From: Nigrospora sphaerica
Taxonomy: Eukaryota > Ascomycota > Sordariomycetes > Amphisphaeriales > Apiosporaceae
Assembly (NCBI GenBank): GCA_018287875.1
Contig: JAGVVL010000015.1
Coordinates: forward strand, 3,038,001 to 3,102,000
DNA: 64,000 bases
Direction: 5' to 3'
This document shows positions 22,841 to 34,001 of the stretch, one piece after another; the first letter of the stretch is position 1; each line of letters begins with the position of its first letter. The notes under the pieces were generated by a model. That model did no database searches, had not been told where the DNA came from, and saw only the letters and a list, made by a program, of their open reading frames with translations. A program made the position numbers and the translations under genes.

Positions 22841-24499
22841 TCAACGGCGCGAACGGTCGCTCCGGCGGCTGCCGATGCAGCTGATGCTGTCACTAGGGGC
22901 GACGCTGTCGTTGTCGTCGTCCCAGGTGCTGCCGACCTCACTCGGGGGTAGGGGCACCATGCCGGCGTCGGCGTACATGGTGGCCTTGGCGCCGGGGGGC
23001 AGACGGCGGCCGCCAGTGGGCACGGGCATGGCCGGCAGCCGGCTCGAGCGTGACCGCATCAGGGGCGGCGGCGGCATCGTCTCTGCGCGGGCCAGGGGTG
23101 GCGGGCGGCTGCTGGCGGCGGCCCGGTCCCGGTCGTCGGTGGGCCGGCGCGAGCCCGACGTCCGCTTCGACACGTACGTATCGGCGTCGGGGTGGCGCGA
23201 GGCGGTGCGCGGCACCGAGGCCTTGGAGGCGGCGCGGCTGAAGACGTCGGCCTCGGGCCGCACGTGGCGCGCCGTGGGGGCCCGCGGGTCAGCGGGCATC
23301 AGCATTTTGGACACCGGCGAGGGGGCCGTCGTATAGCGCGAGCCGCCGGCGTTGCTCCGGTGCTCGGCGTCGGTGAGCATGAGCGGCTTCCGGGCCGAGC
23401 CGGCAGCCTCGCTCCGGGTGCGGGCGCGACCGGTGGTGCTCTGGCGGGCCGTATGGCGGCTGGCGCGGTCATCGAGCTCCTCGACCTCGTGCGGACGGGC
23501 CGGGACCTGCGAGTAGCGGGCGACGTAGCTCGGGGGCGGGTAGTGGCGGTGGCCGCGGACAGGCGGGTAGTCCTCGGGGTAGCGGATCTTCTCGACGGTG
23601 CGCTCGACCTCGACGTAGCGCTGCGACTGGCCTTGGCCCTGCGTCGGGTAGGGATCCGGGTAGGCCGCGCGGCGCTGCACGGCCGTCTCGCGCTCGCGGT
23701 CGTCGGCGGCGCTGCCGCGCATGCTCATGTACGTCATGGCGCCCCCTATGGCGGCGCCGGCGGCTACGGCTCCAAGCACGGCGCCCACGAGGCCAAACCC
23801 ACCACTACTCTTCTCCTCGTCCTCCTCGCGGGGGCGGGCGGGCGACGTCTCGACCGTCGACGTGGTCACGCTCCGGCGCAGCGTCATGTAGGGCGCGTCG
23901 TCGGCGGGCCGGGCGGGGCGGCGGGCGCTGGCAGTGGCAGTGGCGCTGGCGCTGGCACGGTGATGCGGCGGGCGCGCGGTGGGAGCAGCAAGCGGGTTGG
24001 CAGCGTCCAGGTTCCAGTCGAGAATACGGCTCGCCTCGGCGTTGCTGGACGGGGTGCGGCGGAGAGTCGAGCCTGGCTGGTCGGGCGGCAGGTAGACGAC
24101 CTCGATTATATTGCCGTCCAGGTCGCTGACGCGGGCGCGGCTCTCGCCACCTCCCTTTGCGCTGGGACCAGCCGTGGGGTGGCGGAGGAAATGGCTTTCA
24201 CCGCCGATCTTGGCGAGGTCGGGGTTTGCCCGCAGGCCCGCAGCGTGGAAATCTGACACAGCCGAGGGCGAATGGGCCGAGAGCACCAGTCGCGCGCGTG
24301 TTAGCGGCCGCTCCTCGTCACCATCCACCGCCCTGACCTCGAAGACAGGATCGGCGGTCGCAGCCTTGGCCAAGTCCCCCGCGCCGTAGACGACCGTGTG
24401 GGCGTCGGCCCGCAGGTACTGCAGTTTCAGAGGGTGGCAGACGGCCGAGTAAAAGGAAGCAGACGTGGCCAAACGCGACACTTCGGCGTAGGGACGCAT
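22841..24499 (-). CDS. VOC (glyoxalase-fold) protein with glycine-zipper segment and long basic tail
   Basis: A 552-residue protein in three parts. Residues 1-140 look like a vicinal-oxygen-chelate domain: the opening RLATSASFYSAVCHPLKLQYL and the closing RARVSDLDGNIIEVVYLPP match fungal glyoxalase/bleomycin-resistance-like domains, including the DxDGNxIEVV strand. Residues 233-258 form a Gly/Ala-rich segment (GLVGAVLGAVAAGAAIGGAM) with GxxxG spacing, which could be one membrane helix or a glycine zipper. The rest is disordered, rich in Arg, Ser, Pro and Tyr, with an acidic end (DDDNDSVAPSDS) followed by an RRSDRSRR tail. The first strand lacks an obvious metal-binding His, so enzymatic activity is doubtful. 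I chose the ATG at 24499 because the frame upstream is only the translation of a (GA)n tract. No intron is needed. The domain call is fair; the role is unknown. Confidence 0.68.
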   Translation of the reverse strand: MRPYAEVSRLATSASFYSAVCHPLKLQYLRADAHTVVYGAGDLAKAATADPVFEVRAVDGDEERPLTRARLVLSAHSPSAVSDFHAAGLRANPDLAKIGGESHFLRHPTAGPSAKGGGESRARVSDLDGNIIEVVYLPPDQPGSTLRRTPSSNAEASRILDWNLDAANPLAAPTARPPHHRASASATATASARRPARPADDAPYMTLRRSVTTSTVETSPARPREEDEEKSSGGFGLVGAVLGAVAAGAAIGGAMTYMSMRGSAADDRERETAVQRRAAYPDPYPTQGQGQSQRYVEVERTVEKIRYPEDYPPVRGHRHYPPPSYVARYSQVPARPHEVEELDDRASRHTARQSTTGRARTRSEAAGSARKPLMLTDAEHRSNAGGSRYTTAPSPVSKMLMPADPRAPTARHVRPEADVFSRAASKASVPRTASRHPDADTYVSKRTSGSRRPTDDRDRAAASSRPPPLARAETMPPPPLMRSRSSRLPAMPVPTGGRRLPPGAKATMYADAGMVPLPPSEVGSTWDDDNDSVAPSDSISCIGSRRSDRSRR

Positions 24500-24532
24500 A
24501 GGTGCAGGTAGGTAGTGGCGAGGGGGGCAGGA

Positions 24533-24573
<41 letters not shown>

Positions 24574-27500
24574 TTAGGGAAGAAAAGAGGAGGGGCAAAC
24601 GGTTGGATATTGCAAAGCCGACGGGCGGACAGCCTTACGAGGCAGACTGACACACACAGAGACAGAGACAGATAGAGACAGACAGTGAGGATCCGAAAGG
24701 AGTACGGGATCGGTATAACCCGTCGACACAGACGTACACACACGCGCGCGCTCTCTCTTTCTCTCTCACACAAACCCACACACAAGGGAGGTTAGACGTG
24801 CTAATGGAGGGAAGTGGGAGCGAAGGGGGTGCGTGTGATGAGATGTGATGGGCCGCGTACTGTCGACGACCCAAAAGAGCGAAGTGGTGGCACGGCAGTG
24901 CAGCGGTGCTTGTGGGTGCCGAGTGATGGAGTGGATGGGATGTGCCCACGTCCGTTGTTCCGATGAGATGGCGTGTTGCGTGTTTGCGTGCTTGCTCTCG
25001 CTCGATCCGAGAGGAAGGGCCGTAGAGAGGAACGGGCTAACGTTTGGGAAGGAACGAGAGAACTACGCCTGCGGGACCGAAGGGAAGGGGGGCGGAGGCG
25101 GGGGGGTTGATGGATGGATCGTGAAGTTGCGTTTGAACTTCCCTCGCGGTATTGTACCAAACCGAAGGGTCGGCCTTTCCCCCTCCTCCCCCTTCCCGCT
25201 GCGTCGGCTCCTCCGCCAGCTCCTATACCAGACCGCCCCCTCTTCCGGGCGAGAAGATCAAACATGACCGCCTGATAGCCCTTCAGGTACTAATGCAGGC
25301 CACCACCGCGTCGCCCGGGGGCCGCAGACGAATGAAGCCGTGAGGTCGCGCCGTATCGATGGAACCCGACCGCCAGGGTATGGATCTTGGGCCCCCGCCG
25401 GGAAGGGGAGCCCGCCCAGCTAGTTGTACGTACATCGTACGTACGTTTGTAGGCACCAGTTGTAAAGGTAATGTACTGGCTTTCCTCCAGCTAGTAGCCC
25501 TCAACGAAGACACAGCCTCAAAGGGCAAGCTGAAAGGCGGTCGCGCTCGCCCCGTCACGGCGGCCAAGACACCACCACCCGCCCTCCCCTTTTTGGGCGC
25601 ATACACACCACCGATGCCTGCCTGCCTGCCCGCCCGCCTGTCTGTGCCTGCCCTTGTGCCCATTCACCTACCACACCACCACACCCACTCCCTATAGATG
25701 TCAGGTACTTACTGCCGGCCCCTCCCTCTGGTGGGCAGCACACAGTTGTACCTACCTCTTCATAGTGGGTGGTTCTGTAATCCATCCACTTGGAGGGGAT
25801 GACGGAGACTTTCTGCGAGACTTTCGTCTGCTGTTGACCCGGCATGAGCATGCAGACGGCGTCTTCTCCCGGACGTGCCGTGACCCCCCCCCCGGCCGGA
25901 TCAGTACTAGACGAAGCGAGGGGCCCACGTCCAATCGAAAGGCCTCTCTCGTCCGTTGGGTCTGCCAACAGCGGCAAGTAGAGCAGGCGAGCGGATTCGC
26001 TGCCACGTTGGCCGCGGCTCCGATTTTTTAGAAGGAGAAGAAAAAAAAAATGCACCGAGCTCGATCCAGTAGGCTCGCCCTATGATTCGACCAAGGCCGG
26101 CCGGAATGGGTGGTGTTTATGCGCGACCCGCCCCGTTGTCCGGGTGGGCCGTGGGTCGCGATACCCCATCTTGTGAGCCCATCCACTCACGACGATCCAG
26201 ATACATACGCCTACCGCACCATCCTGTCAAATGTGTGGGCACAAAGGTCCACGGGCACATCCTAGCTGTTGCTGGCAGCGTTGGCGTGCTTACAGCTCGT
26301 CCGTCACGAACTCCTCGCGCTGTTGCTAGGGCTCTCTTGCTCTCCACCCCGCTGGAAAACACCGCCCCCGCCGGTAATCCATCATCAGCACCCCCCCGCT
26401 CGTGCGAACGGTGCAGGGAAAGACCGCTGTTGCCGCAGACTGTTCCCCATCCCCATTCTGCCATCCATGCAGGCAATGGGGTGGTGTGTGCTCGACTATA
26501 CAACTCCCGTGTACGGACCGCATGTGCGCATGTGCCCTTGGCCCGTACCCTGCCTGCCAAGGCACCTTCTGGCTGGAACACGTGCTTGCGGATATATGGA
26601 CAAGCCGCCGGGCACCCTTAGGGGAGCGAATTCAGGCCGGCCCGGGAAGCCTGTAGCCAGTGGTCCAGGCCAGGGCGACCACTCGCCATCGTCTACGCTC
26701 CATGCCATGAGTCAAGTCGCCCCTTTGCTTCAAATCACGTCTATTCCACTTCCGTGGCGCTGTTTGCCTAAGCATATGATATGATGTGCCGATACGCAAG
26801 CCGTCATCACACTGGTCATCAGTCCTTGTATGACCTTCACTCTGCCAGACGCCAGCCGTCATATCGCCCTCTCAGCTTTCCATGAGTGCCCGACGGCCGC
26901 CGACAGATCTCCGTGGCCCGGCCCGCCACTAGACGTAACATGAAGCTGCGTATGACCTCTGAGCCCAACTCGGCATCACGAACCTTCTGCACCCCTTGTC
27001 CCTCCCCAAGCCCCTGCCGGTACGCTGGGCGACTGCTACGCTCGCCGGGAATGCCAACCTCCCGAGAACAGCCCGAGGGTTGCGGAGATGCCGTGCGTGA
27101 CCGCTGGAGCATTCGCCGCCTGCCCACCAGCCCAGGGTGGATTTTTCTTTCTTGCTGAGCTGATGAGGAGGGGGCCCGTGTTCGTACAACCGGCCGGCTC
27201 TCGACGCTTGCCAGTCCATCTCGACCTGCGCTTAGTTGTTCGTATAATAAAAAAAAAAACCAAGACAGCAAGAGGGAGAAAATCAAAGAAAGAAAAACGT
27301 GGACAAGGTTGAAGTGCCCCATTGAAGACGGCGAAAATGCCTTGGATCCCATGTTGAACGCCTGGTGTTTTGGTTGCCAAAAACAGAGACCGGACAGGAA
27401 CCAGAGACCCAAGCTTGGGACATGTCCGCAGCTAGACCGAGTGTTGTATGACGACAGCTGCAAGACGAGTTCATTTGTCTTGCAAACCTCAGTACGTTTT

Positions 27501-27608
27501 CCTACCATGCCCCTTTCTTGTTCTCCCCCAAGGCAGCTCAAGTATGGCGTCCCGTGCGATGCCACGGCGAGCCCGGCCTGTCGGCGCCAGGTGGCGCGCG
27601 GCATGCCA
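24500..27608. other. Long intergenic region with microsatellites
   Basis: The first 300 bases are the 5' leader/promoter of the minus-strand VOC gene, with a (GA)n tract and further CA/GA-rich sequence (24650-24785). The rest (25000-27600) has overlapping open frames on both strands without family features. A run of A lies at about 26040-26050 and another at 27248-27259. TACGTACGTACGTT-like and TACCTACC words are present (25428-25450, 25749-25757). No gene is recognised. Confidence 0.45.
24537..24570. repeat. (GA)17 microsatellite in the leader of the VOC gene
   Basis: Seventeen GA dinucleotides lie 38 to 71 bases upstream of the chosen ATG (minus strand reads CT). CT-rich tracts are common in fungal 5' leaders, and polymorphic length here could alter expression. 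Confidence 0.85.
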
Positions 27609-28437
27609 CTAAAGAACGTTCCAGGCGTCTTCGGCTGCGTGGCAGAACTTGCTACAGGCCACGCTCGCCGAGAGACTGAAGTTGCTGATGGAGATCTTCT
27701 CGTCAACGAACTGGTCGGCGAAGGTGTCTTCGCCCTTGGCCATGGCGCCCACGAAGACACAGATGCTCTCCTTGGGGCCCACGCTCTCGACCCAATCCCT
27801 GACCCGCACCAACTCGGCGTCGAAACTAAGCGTCACCTTGCGGCAGTTGGGCGGCAGGTGGTCGGTGATGGGGTTCTGGATGACGCGCAGCAGCTTCTCC
27901 TGCGACGTGGTAGACCGAATCGAGAGGCGGTGCAACAGCTGGACCATCAGACCAGCGAATCGCTTGAACGTACGAGGAATGCGCACGGTGGGCGAGACCT
28001 CAATCAGGACGCCTTTGGCCGTGTGGATGTAGATTTGCAGCTTGCCAGCCTTGTTGATGGGCGAGTCAAGCAGGGTAAGAAGACACTACGCAGGTTAGCA
28101 CAGTCCGCATGTTGAATGCCAGACTTCGGCCAAGGACGGATGTTGGTCCAACCTGGTGCGTGATGTCGGGACGAGCGTCACTGATGTCACGGTTCATCTT
28201 ACGCATGACGCCGATGTGCTCGTCGCTGTTGAGCAGCGAGTATTTGTCGTCGCGCTGCAGGCCCATGCGGCCGCCGCCGCCGTGCGAGGCCTTGTACGTC
28301 TCGAGGCTCGCGTTTGAGAGGACGACAATCAGGCGTTGCGAGTCTTTGTCGCTGGCGGGGATGGGAACATGCTGCTCGGCCACGAGCCGCGGCAGGGCGG
28401 GTGGGGGGAGCGACTGGGTGCCTGTCGACGATGCCAT
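27609..28437 (-). CDS. EMG1: 18S rRNA pseudouridine N1-methyltransferase Emg1/Nep1
   Basis: Emg1/Nep1 is a SPOUT-class methyltransferase that N1-methylates the hypermodified pseudouridine of 18S rRNA (position 1191 in yeast) and is needed for 40S maturation in the nucleolus. Exons (minus) are 28437-28153 and 28085-27609, split by a 67-base intron. The join [27 protein letters not shown] is exactly the family pattern, and 253 residues compares with 252 in yeast. Other hallmarks are [47 protein letters not shown], and the SAM-site segment [17 protein letters not shown]. The N-terminus is open to doubt: an alternative first exon at 29042-29003 with a strong GTAAGT donor could splice in phase to 28421 and replace the first residues (see findings). 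Identity is secure. Confidence 0.93.
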
Positions 28438-31400
28438 GGTGTCAGTAGTTTGTTCTGCCGTGCATCTGGGTTCGGTCTGCCTGATTGGGGGCGGTGCAGA
28501 TGGGAGAGGGAACAAGTGATTGTGTCAAGGTTCGGGGGAGGAGCTTGTCCCGTCTCGTCACGCAATGTCGGGGCACCAACGGCGTTGCAGTCAGACCGAA
28601 GGCGGACCAGAACGTGCGTGCAAGGTCCGGAAGGAGAGAACCGATGTGGGCAGCAAGTTAAACAGCCACGCGACAATGCCCCAAGGCACGTAAAGGGAAA
28701 CTGGCAGCCCGTGCCGCCCTCCTTTCTTTTTTCTTTTTGCCCACCCGCGCCGCTGCCAACATCTGGATGTATGACGGTGGCAAGCCGACGAGCTGCTTGA
28801 CTCGCGCGCTATACATTCATACCCGGACAAATGGGGCAGGACAGACAGGACGATACCGTACGTAGGGTCCAAGCGCCCCACGCTGCCTCTCCAACTGTGG
28901 GAGGGACTGGGAGAGACTGGACGTCCAGCCCAAAAGGCCCCGGGACAACACATGAAAGACGGACGCCCCCAGGAAGGTAGAGATGGCAGCGGTGGTACTT
29001 ACGGGGTCGCTTGCCGCCACGCTGGTCGGGAGAAGACGACATGTTGTCGGCGTTAGACTGAGGGAACGCAGGGTCTCCGGCTAGGGACGCTGGCAGAAGA
29101 AAGCAGCGTCACGCGGTGGCAGACGGATGGCTGACAGGTCTCAAGCTTCTCGGACAGGAGCACACGTCTTAAATGCAGCCAGTCCCGGCCAAAGCGTAGT
29201 TGGGGCAGCAAAATCCGATCGTTCCGAAATCCGAGCGAGGAGGGAAATACACAGAGGTATACGTAGCCGAGTCCGGAGAGATGGGGAATATATAAGAGAA
29301 GGGAGGTGAGGGAAGAGAAAATGAGGGCTGAACGGTGACTGGCTACAATGGGGAGGTATTGGGTGTCGCATGAGAAAGCGAGATTTTTTTTTCTCTTTCA
29401 ACCTTTGCGAACCCCCACACGAGGTGCAGTTGACCAAGTACTACCTACCTACTAGATACGTTGGAGGGGCAGAACACACGGACTGCTTCACTGGTACTAG
29501 GTTTTCGGAAGGTACACCTCACCAAGTAGTACATCTTGCTCGTACTTGCCTTCATACTAGGTACAGTGGGTGCCCCGGCCGCGATGGATCTCCCGCGCTC
29601 GCCCACGCACCTACGGCGTCTTGGCAAAGGGGACGCTAAGCGGCCCTGACAGCCCTGGCTCCTTGGTACTTGGGATGGGACGGGACCGCCTTGGGCCCTC
29701 CCCCGCGTGCCCGCGATGGGAAGCTCGGCCCTCGGTTCGTCATTGGATGACGGCTCTCAATTTTACGAAGGCCCGGAGTTGGGCCCACGGGTTCACGCCG
29801 TGTCCAGGAAACCAAATAGGAAGCTGATGTGAGAGCGCCCACGGGCTTCCTCTCGGGCGACACCCCACGGATAAACGGGCTGCCAATTGGCTCTCGGAAT
29901 GAGCAGGCTGGCGGCCCATACTACTTGCTGACCTAAGAACGCGCGCAGCAAACGCACCGGACTTTGAATGATCTTGGGACCTCGCTACCTCCCTACCTAG
30001 AAAGTTGTTGGCAGCTTATTGTTATCTACTAAGTAGGGAGCACGCACGAGGGCGTTGCCCCAAGTATTTTGAGTTGGACGATAGACAGGCGAAGTGATGG
30101 AGGGGGTACAGGGTAGGGGCGCCCTCATTTCGTCGCTATATTCCGTATAACCCGTATTTGTGAAGGATAGGACATCACTAAGGTTAGGTACATATCTTAC
30201 GTAGTTGTCGAGAATGTGAGGCGATGGGGAGATGTAAACTACCTAAGGTGCGTAGCCTCTGGGCCACCAGCTTGCCCGCGTCCGGCATCCAATTAGCGAG
30301 CGATGGATTGTACCGACATCCTATATATTCGTGTTTGCTCGCAAGCCTAGGGAAGATCCAGACTAGAACAGGTTCTGAGGTAGGACCAGGCAACTTGCGG
30401 ACCGCCCCGTCACCAACTAGGTTCCAATCCCCATCGCAAGCAAGACTTGCCATACCCTACAGCTGGGAAAGGCACAATGGCGCGGTCCAGCCTCAGCACC
30501 GGTGACTGCAGCAGCAGTGTTGGCGATGTGCTATCGCAATTATGGATGTTGATGCAAGCTCGAGTCATGACCTGGTTTACGGGAAGACATTGGCCGACTC
30601 CACTTTCCTTGCGAGCCTACTACTGTGAGGCAAGGGAGTTTCTAATACACTTCCTGAGTCAAGGGTCTGGCTTAAGGGGAATAACCAACATGGCGGCGTA
30701 TATGTGTGTTGCATACTTCTTCCACAGTACCTGCATACATAAGTGAGCACAGGGTAGTTGCTCTAAGTACCTACTTGTGCGCGCTACACACGCCGAAGCA
30801 CGTCCTCGAGAGATGGCGTAGAGGTGTTTCCAGCGTCTTACATTCCTAAGCCCATCCACGCTCGGATAGATCCCTAGCCCCCCAAACCGGCCGAGGACCA
30901 GCGGGGCAGGAGAATAAGCATCCATACCGAAAGTCTAACGGAAAGGCACATGATACGCGCTCACCGCCGTTTTCCTCGTGCGAGAATCGCTGTTGCAAGA
31001 ACCGGGGGGCATGGGAACTCTACAACGCCAAGGGCCGACGGGGGTTTAGACCAACCACGCTGTGGCGCATACTCGCGTCGGTTAGACGGGGAAGGGAGAT
31101 AGATGGACGAACAGACCTCTCCCAGTCAAAAGAATGCACCTTCATGATCTGTTCGTGATGGTCATTCAAAGCTATCTGCCAATGGACGACGGGGCAGTCC
31201 ACCAAGGATGCACGTGCCGAGCCAGCAAGGAGTAGGGTGGGAGAGATGTCGCGCCAGGTGAATACGTTTCACAAGAGAGAGCCCTCACTGCCACCCCAGA
31301 CGCTTAAATTGTTGCCTATGTCGTATCCCGCACAAAAGAGAAAACCGACACGGCTTAATCCCCGCAAAGACCAGTCGCACCTTGGCTACTTCCTAGGGTG

Positions 31401-32062
31401 TTGATACACGAAGGCAAGCAAATCCCTACCTGGGTAAGTCAGCACCTCGGGGTAAGGCCCAAACAACCTACCTCGGTCACCGATGACTAGGCAATTAGTT
31501 TATCGATACCTGATATGAATACGTGGCTGCACTGCTGTTGTTTATCCGACTGTCAATGGCTCACATCCAACGCCCTCTTTGCCTTCATCCGAGGCTTGGA
31601 GGGGATCAGCGGCTCTTGGCGGGCATTTTGGGTGGGCCACCATGCGCAGAGCCTTGGAGGCAGAGCTGGAGGGATCCATATGAGAGGGACACGGCGAGCA
31701 CGGTATTCCAACTGGAAGAGCGCCAGACGCGAATAGGAACTGGAGGCAGGGGTTCCATTTAAGCTTTGGACAAGGTTGTGGGTCGGTTGAACCAGCACTG
31801 GATTAGGCAGTTTGTACGTCGTTGATAACCGTGGGCACCTCGGGCACCTCTTTCTGCTGGTCGGCGCTGCACGGCTGGTTCGGGCTCACCTGGGGTGTTT
31901 CGATCTGGGTTCCCAAAAGCACCATTCGGTGGGCGGAGACGCCATTTGTTTATGAACGGCAGGTGGGAGAATCAAATGTGAGGAGAATACTCCAGCAAGG
32001 CTGGCACCCTGGCGTTCCAGGGAAAGTCCTCGGACGACATGGATGAATGGGACGGACCCGTT

Positions 32063-32158
32063 CCATCCATCCAATCCATCCCATCCAGTCCATCCATCCA
32101 ATCCATCCCATCCAGTCCATCCCACCCAATCCATCCCATCCCATCCCATCCCATCCCC
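32063..32158. repeat. CCATC-rich minisatellite
   Basis: A 27-base unit built from CCATC, CCAATC and CCAGT words occurs twice in tandem (from 32063), followed by CCATCCCATC pentamers to 32158. Because the array lacks stop codons it yields several overlapping Ser/His/Pro- and Trp/Gly/Met/Asp-rich open frames, which I do not regard as genes. Confidence 0.8.
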
Positions 32159-33734
32159 TCATCCCCTCCCGTTTCCGTGCGCACAACCTCCGAACGGGCT
32201 ACCTAGTACACAGCACCTCCAGGGCTCCAGGGCTCCAGCTCCCCCCCACCCATCGAAGCCACGCTGCCTGTCCCATGAGCGGCCGGGTTTGGGGCCGTAT
32301 GACCGAACGCGTGCGCTGTACTCAGGGGTCCCTTGTCGAATCATGACCTATCTGAGGGAGACGAGATGCGGGCGTATTGATAGCGACGGGCTGAGCAGCT
32401 TCAGGACGCTGCGTTCCACTACGCAATGGCGGCGGAGTGGCCGGTCGCGTCTGCGTTCGCGGGCGCGTGTACGCGTACGGAGAAACGCCTGCCTGATCAC
32501 CGTGGAGCAGCCACTAACGACATCACTCGTCACGGTTCTAACAGGGCAACGCCAGCCCCCTCATAAATGCCTGTCTGCCGGCGTCTCTGCCTTTTCCCAG
32601 CGGCCGAGGCCTTTGCGATGCTGATCAGCGGCTTTCCAAGCGCGGGTTTGGATGGCAGATCTACCAGGCCCATGAGTGAAGCTGTCCGATGGTCCGATGT
32701 TTCGTCACTTCGCAAGCGCTGCCGCGCATTTGCGGAAACAGGCAACAGAGCGGAGGTCCTCGCAATGGGCTCGCCCGTCTGGGGGGTTCAGCCTGCACAT
32801 CCCTCTGTTGTTCAGCCTTGGCGGGTCCGGTGGACCTTGCGTTTCCGTCTTGGCAAAACCCGCCACACGGCGCCCAAGCCCTCGTTTCTGGACGCGCTCC
32901 CAGTCGCGGGCTGTTTACCACACGAGCGTCGCCGCAACTGACGACTTGGCGATGCGCGTCCGCCATGCTGACACCCGGACTGAAAGGGTAAGCGTCTGGT
33001 GTCCGCATGAAGGGAGGCAGGTCGATCGATGATGGGTGGCTGTGATGACGAGTATCTACCGGCCGGTTCGGGTCCCAGGCCCAAGACGATGCGGCTACAA
33101 GTCAGATCTCATCGCGTTTCCACCTTTCCGACGCATGATGTTTCCACCTAGCTTACTTCTCTTTGCGCCCGGCTTCTCCAGCCCCCGGACGGATGATTCG
33201 TCTCAGCGTCTCAGACCCTTGTCCTCCCCCGTGTTCCCCCTCGTCGCTGACTCCGGATGACAAGCTTTTGCCAAGACATCCCATGCTTCCGCGCCGCGTA
33301 GTCAACGAGTCTTGGGGGAGGGGCCGCCTTGGATGTGGGCTGTCTTGCACTGATGATTTGTGTACAGCGCCAGTGCGGCCGTTGCGGCTCTCGGGTTAAG
33401 CCAAGGTCCTGTCCTACCCACCCAGAAGGGTGGCTCTCTCGTCGGCAAGGGCTGGCCGACTATCTGTCACGCCTGCCGGTGCCCCCCTCCCCTTTCAAGG
33501 CTGGGCTGCCATCGGGTAGCCCGGGGCCGACGGCGGACCTAGAGTTGCCCTCCAGGGACGGCACATGGGCCCAGGCGAGGCCCAGTACGGTTTCATCGTC
33601 TCATCTGCGAACGGGATTTTCAGTCCCTTGGTCGCAAAGGGCCTTACCTATACATGGGCGTACGGGCAGACGAGCGCTTATGCTGTGTGTCCGCCCATGC
33701 TAAGCCATGGAACCCCCCATCAACGGCCACTTCT

Positions 33735-33740
33735 TATAAA
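33735..33740 (+). promoter_or_regulatory. TATA box of the NNGG-repeat secreted protein gene
   Basis: TATAAA lies 267 bases upstream of the ATG at 34002. A pyrimidine-rich stretch (33807-33960) between them is typical of a highly expressed fungal leader. Confidence 0.5.
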
Positions 33741-34001
33741 CAGTCACCGGCCTAGCGGCCTCGACAAATTTTGGCTCTACACTGTACTTCGTTCCCTCAA
33801 CTGCAGTGAGCTGGTTGTTTCTGTTTTTTCCTTCTATTCCTTCCTTACTCTAGTCGTTCCCTTCGTTCCACCTTGCTAGTCAAGGGCCAGTCCTCACGTT
33901 GATCGTGACTTTTTCTCAATTCTTGACTTAATTGGCACCTCTCTCCATTCGTTTACTCGCCCCCTGGGTCTCACAAGCGCACCCACCGGTCCTCAAGAAC
34001 G

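Larger units (their letters stand above)
28438..34001. other. Gene-poor 5.5 kb region
   Basis: The first 600 bases are the leader/promoter of EMG1 and may hold an alternative EMG1 exon (29003-29042). From 29050 to 33700 I see no coding segment with family features. Composition varies: about 29900-31500 is less GC-rich and has many TAGGTA/TACCTA words (29448-29456, 29990-29998, 30183-30190, 30766-30773), while 32000-33500 is GC-rich with a CCATC minisatellite. No terminal repeats or transposase remnants were recognised. The final 300 bases are the promoter of the NNGG protein gene, with a TATA box at 33735. Confidence 0.45.

Noticed and set aside
26837..27760. Minus-strand open frame of 307 codons overlapping the end of EMG1
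   Set aside because: It reads the EMG1 exon in the wrong frame and then continues into unrelated sequence.
30413..30432. GGTTCCAATCC resembling a tRNA T-arm
   Set aside because: No matching acceptor, D-arm or anticodon arm could be folded around it by eye.
32043..32624. Several overlapping open frames across the CCATC array
   Set aside because: They are a by-product of a stop-free repeat, present in all frames on both strands.
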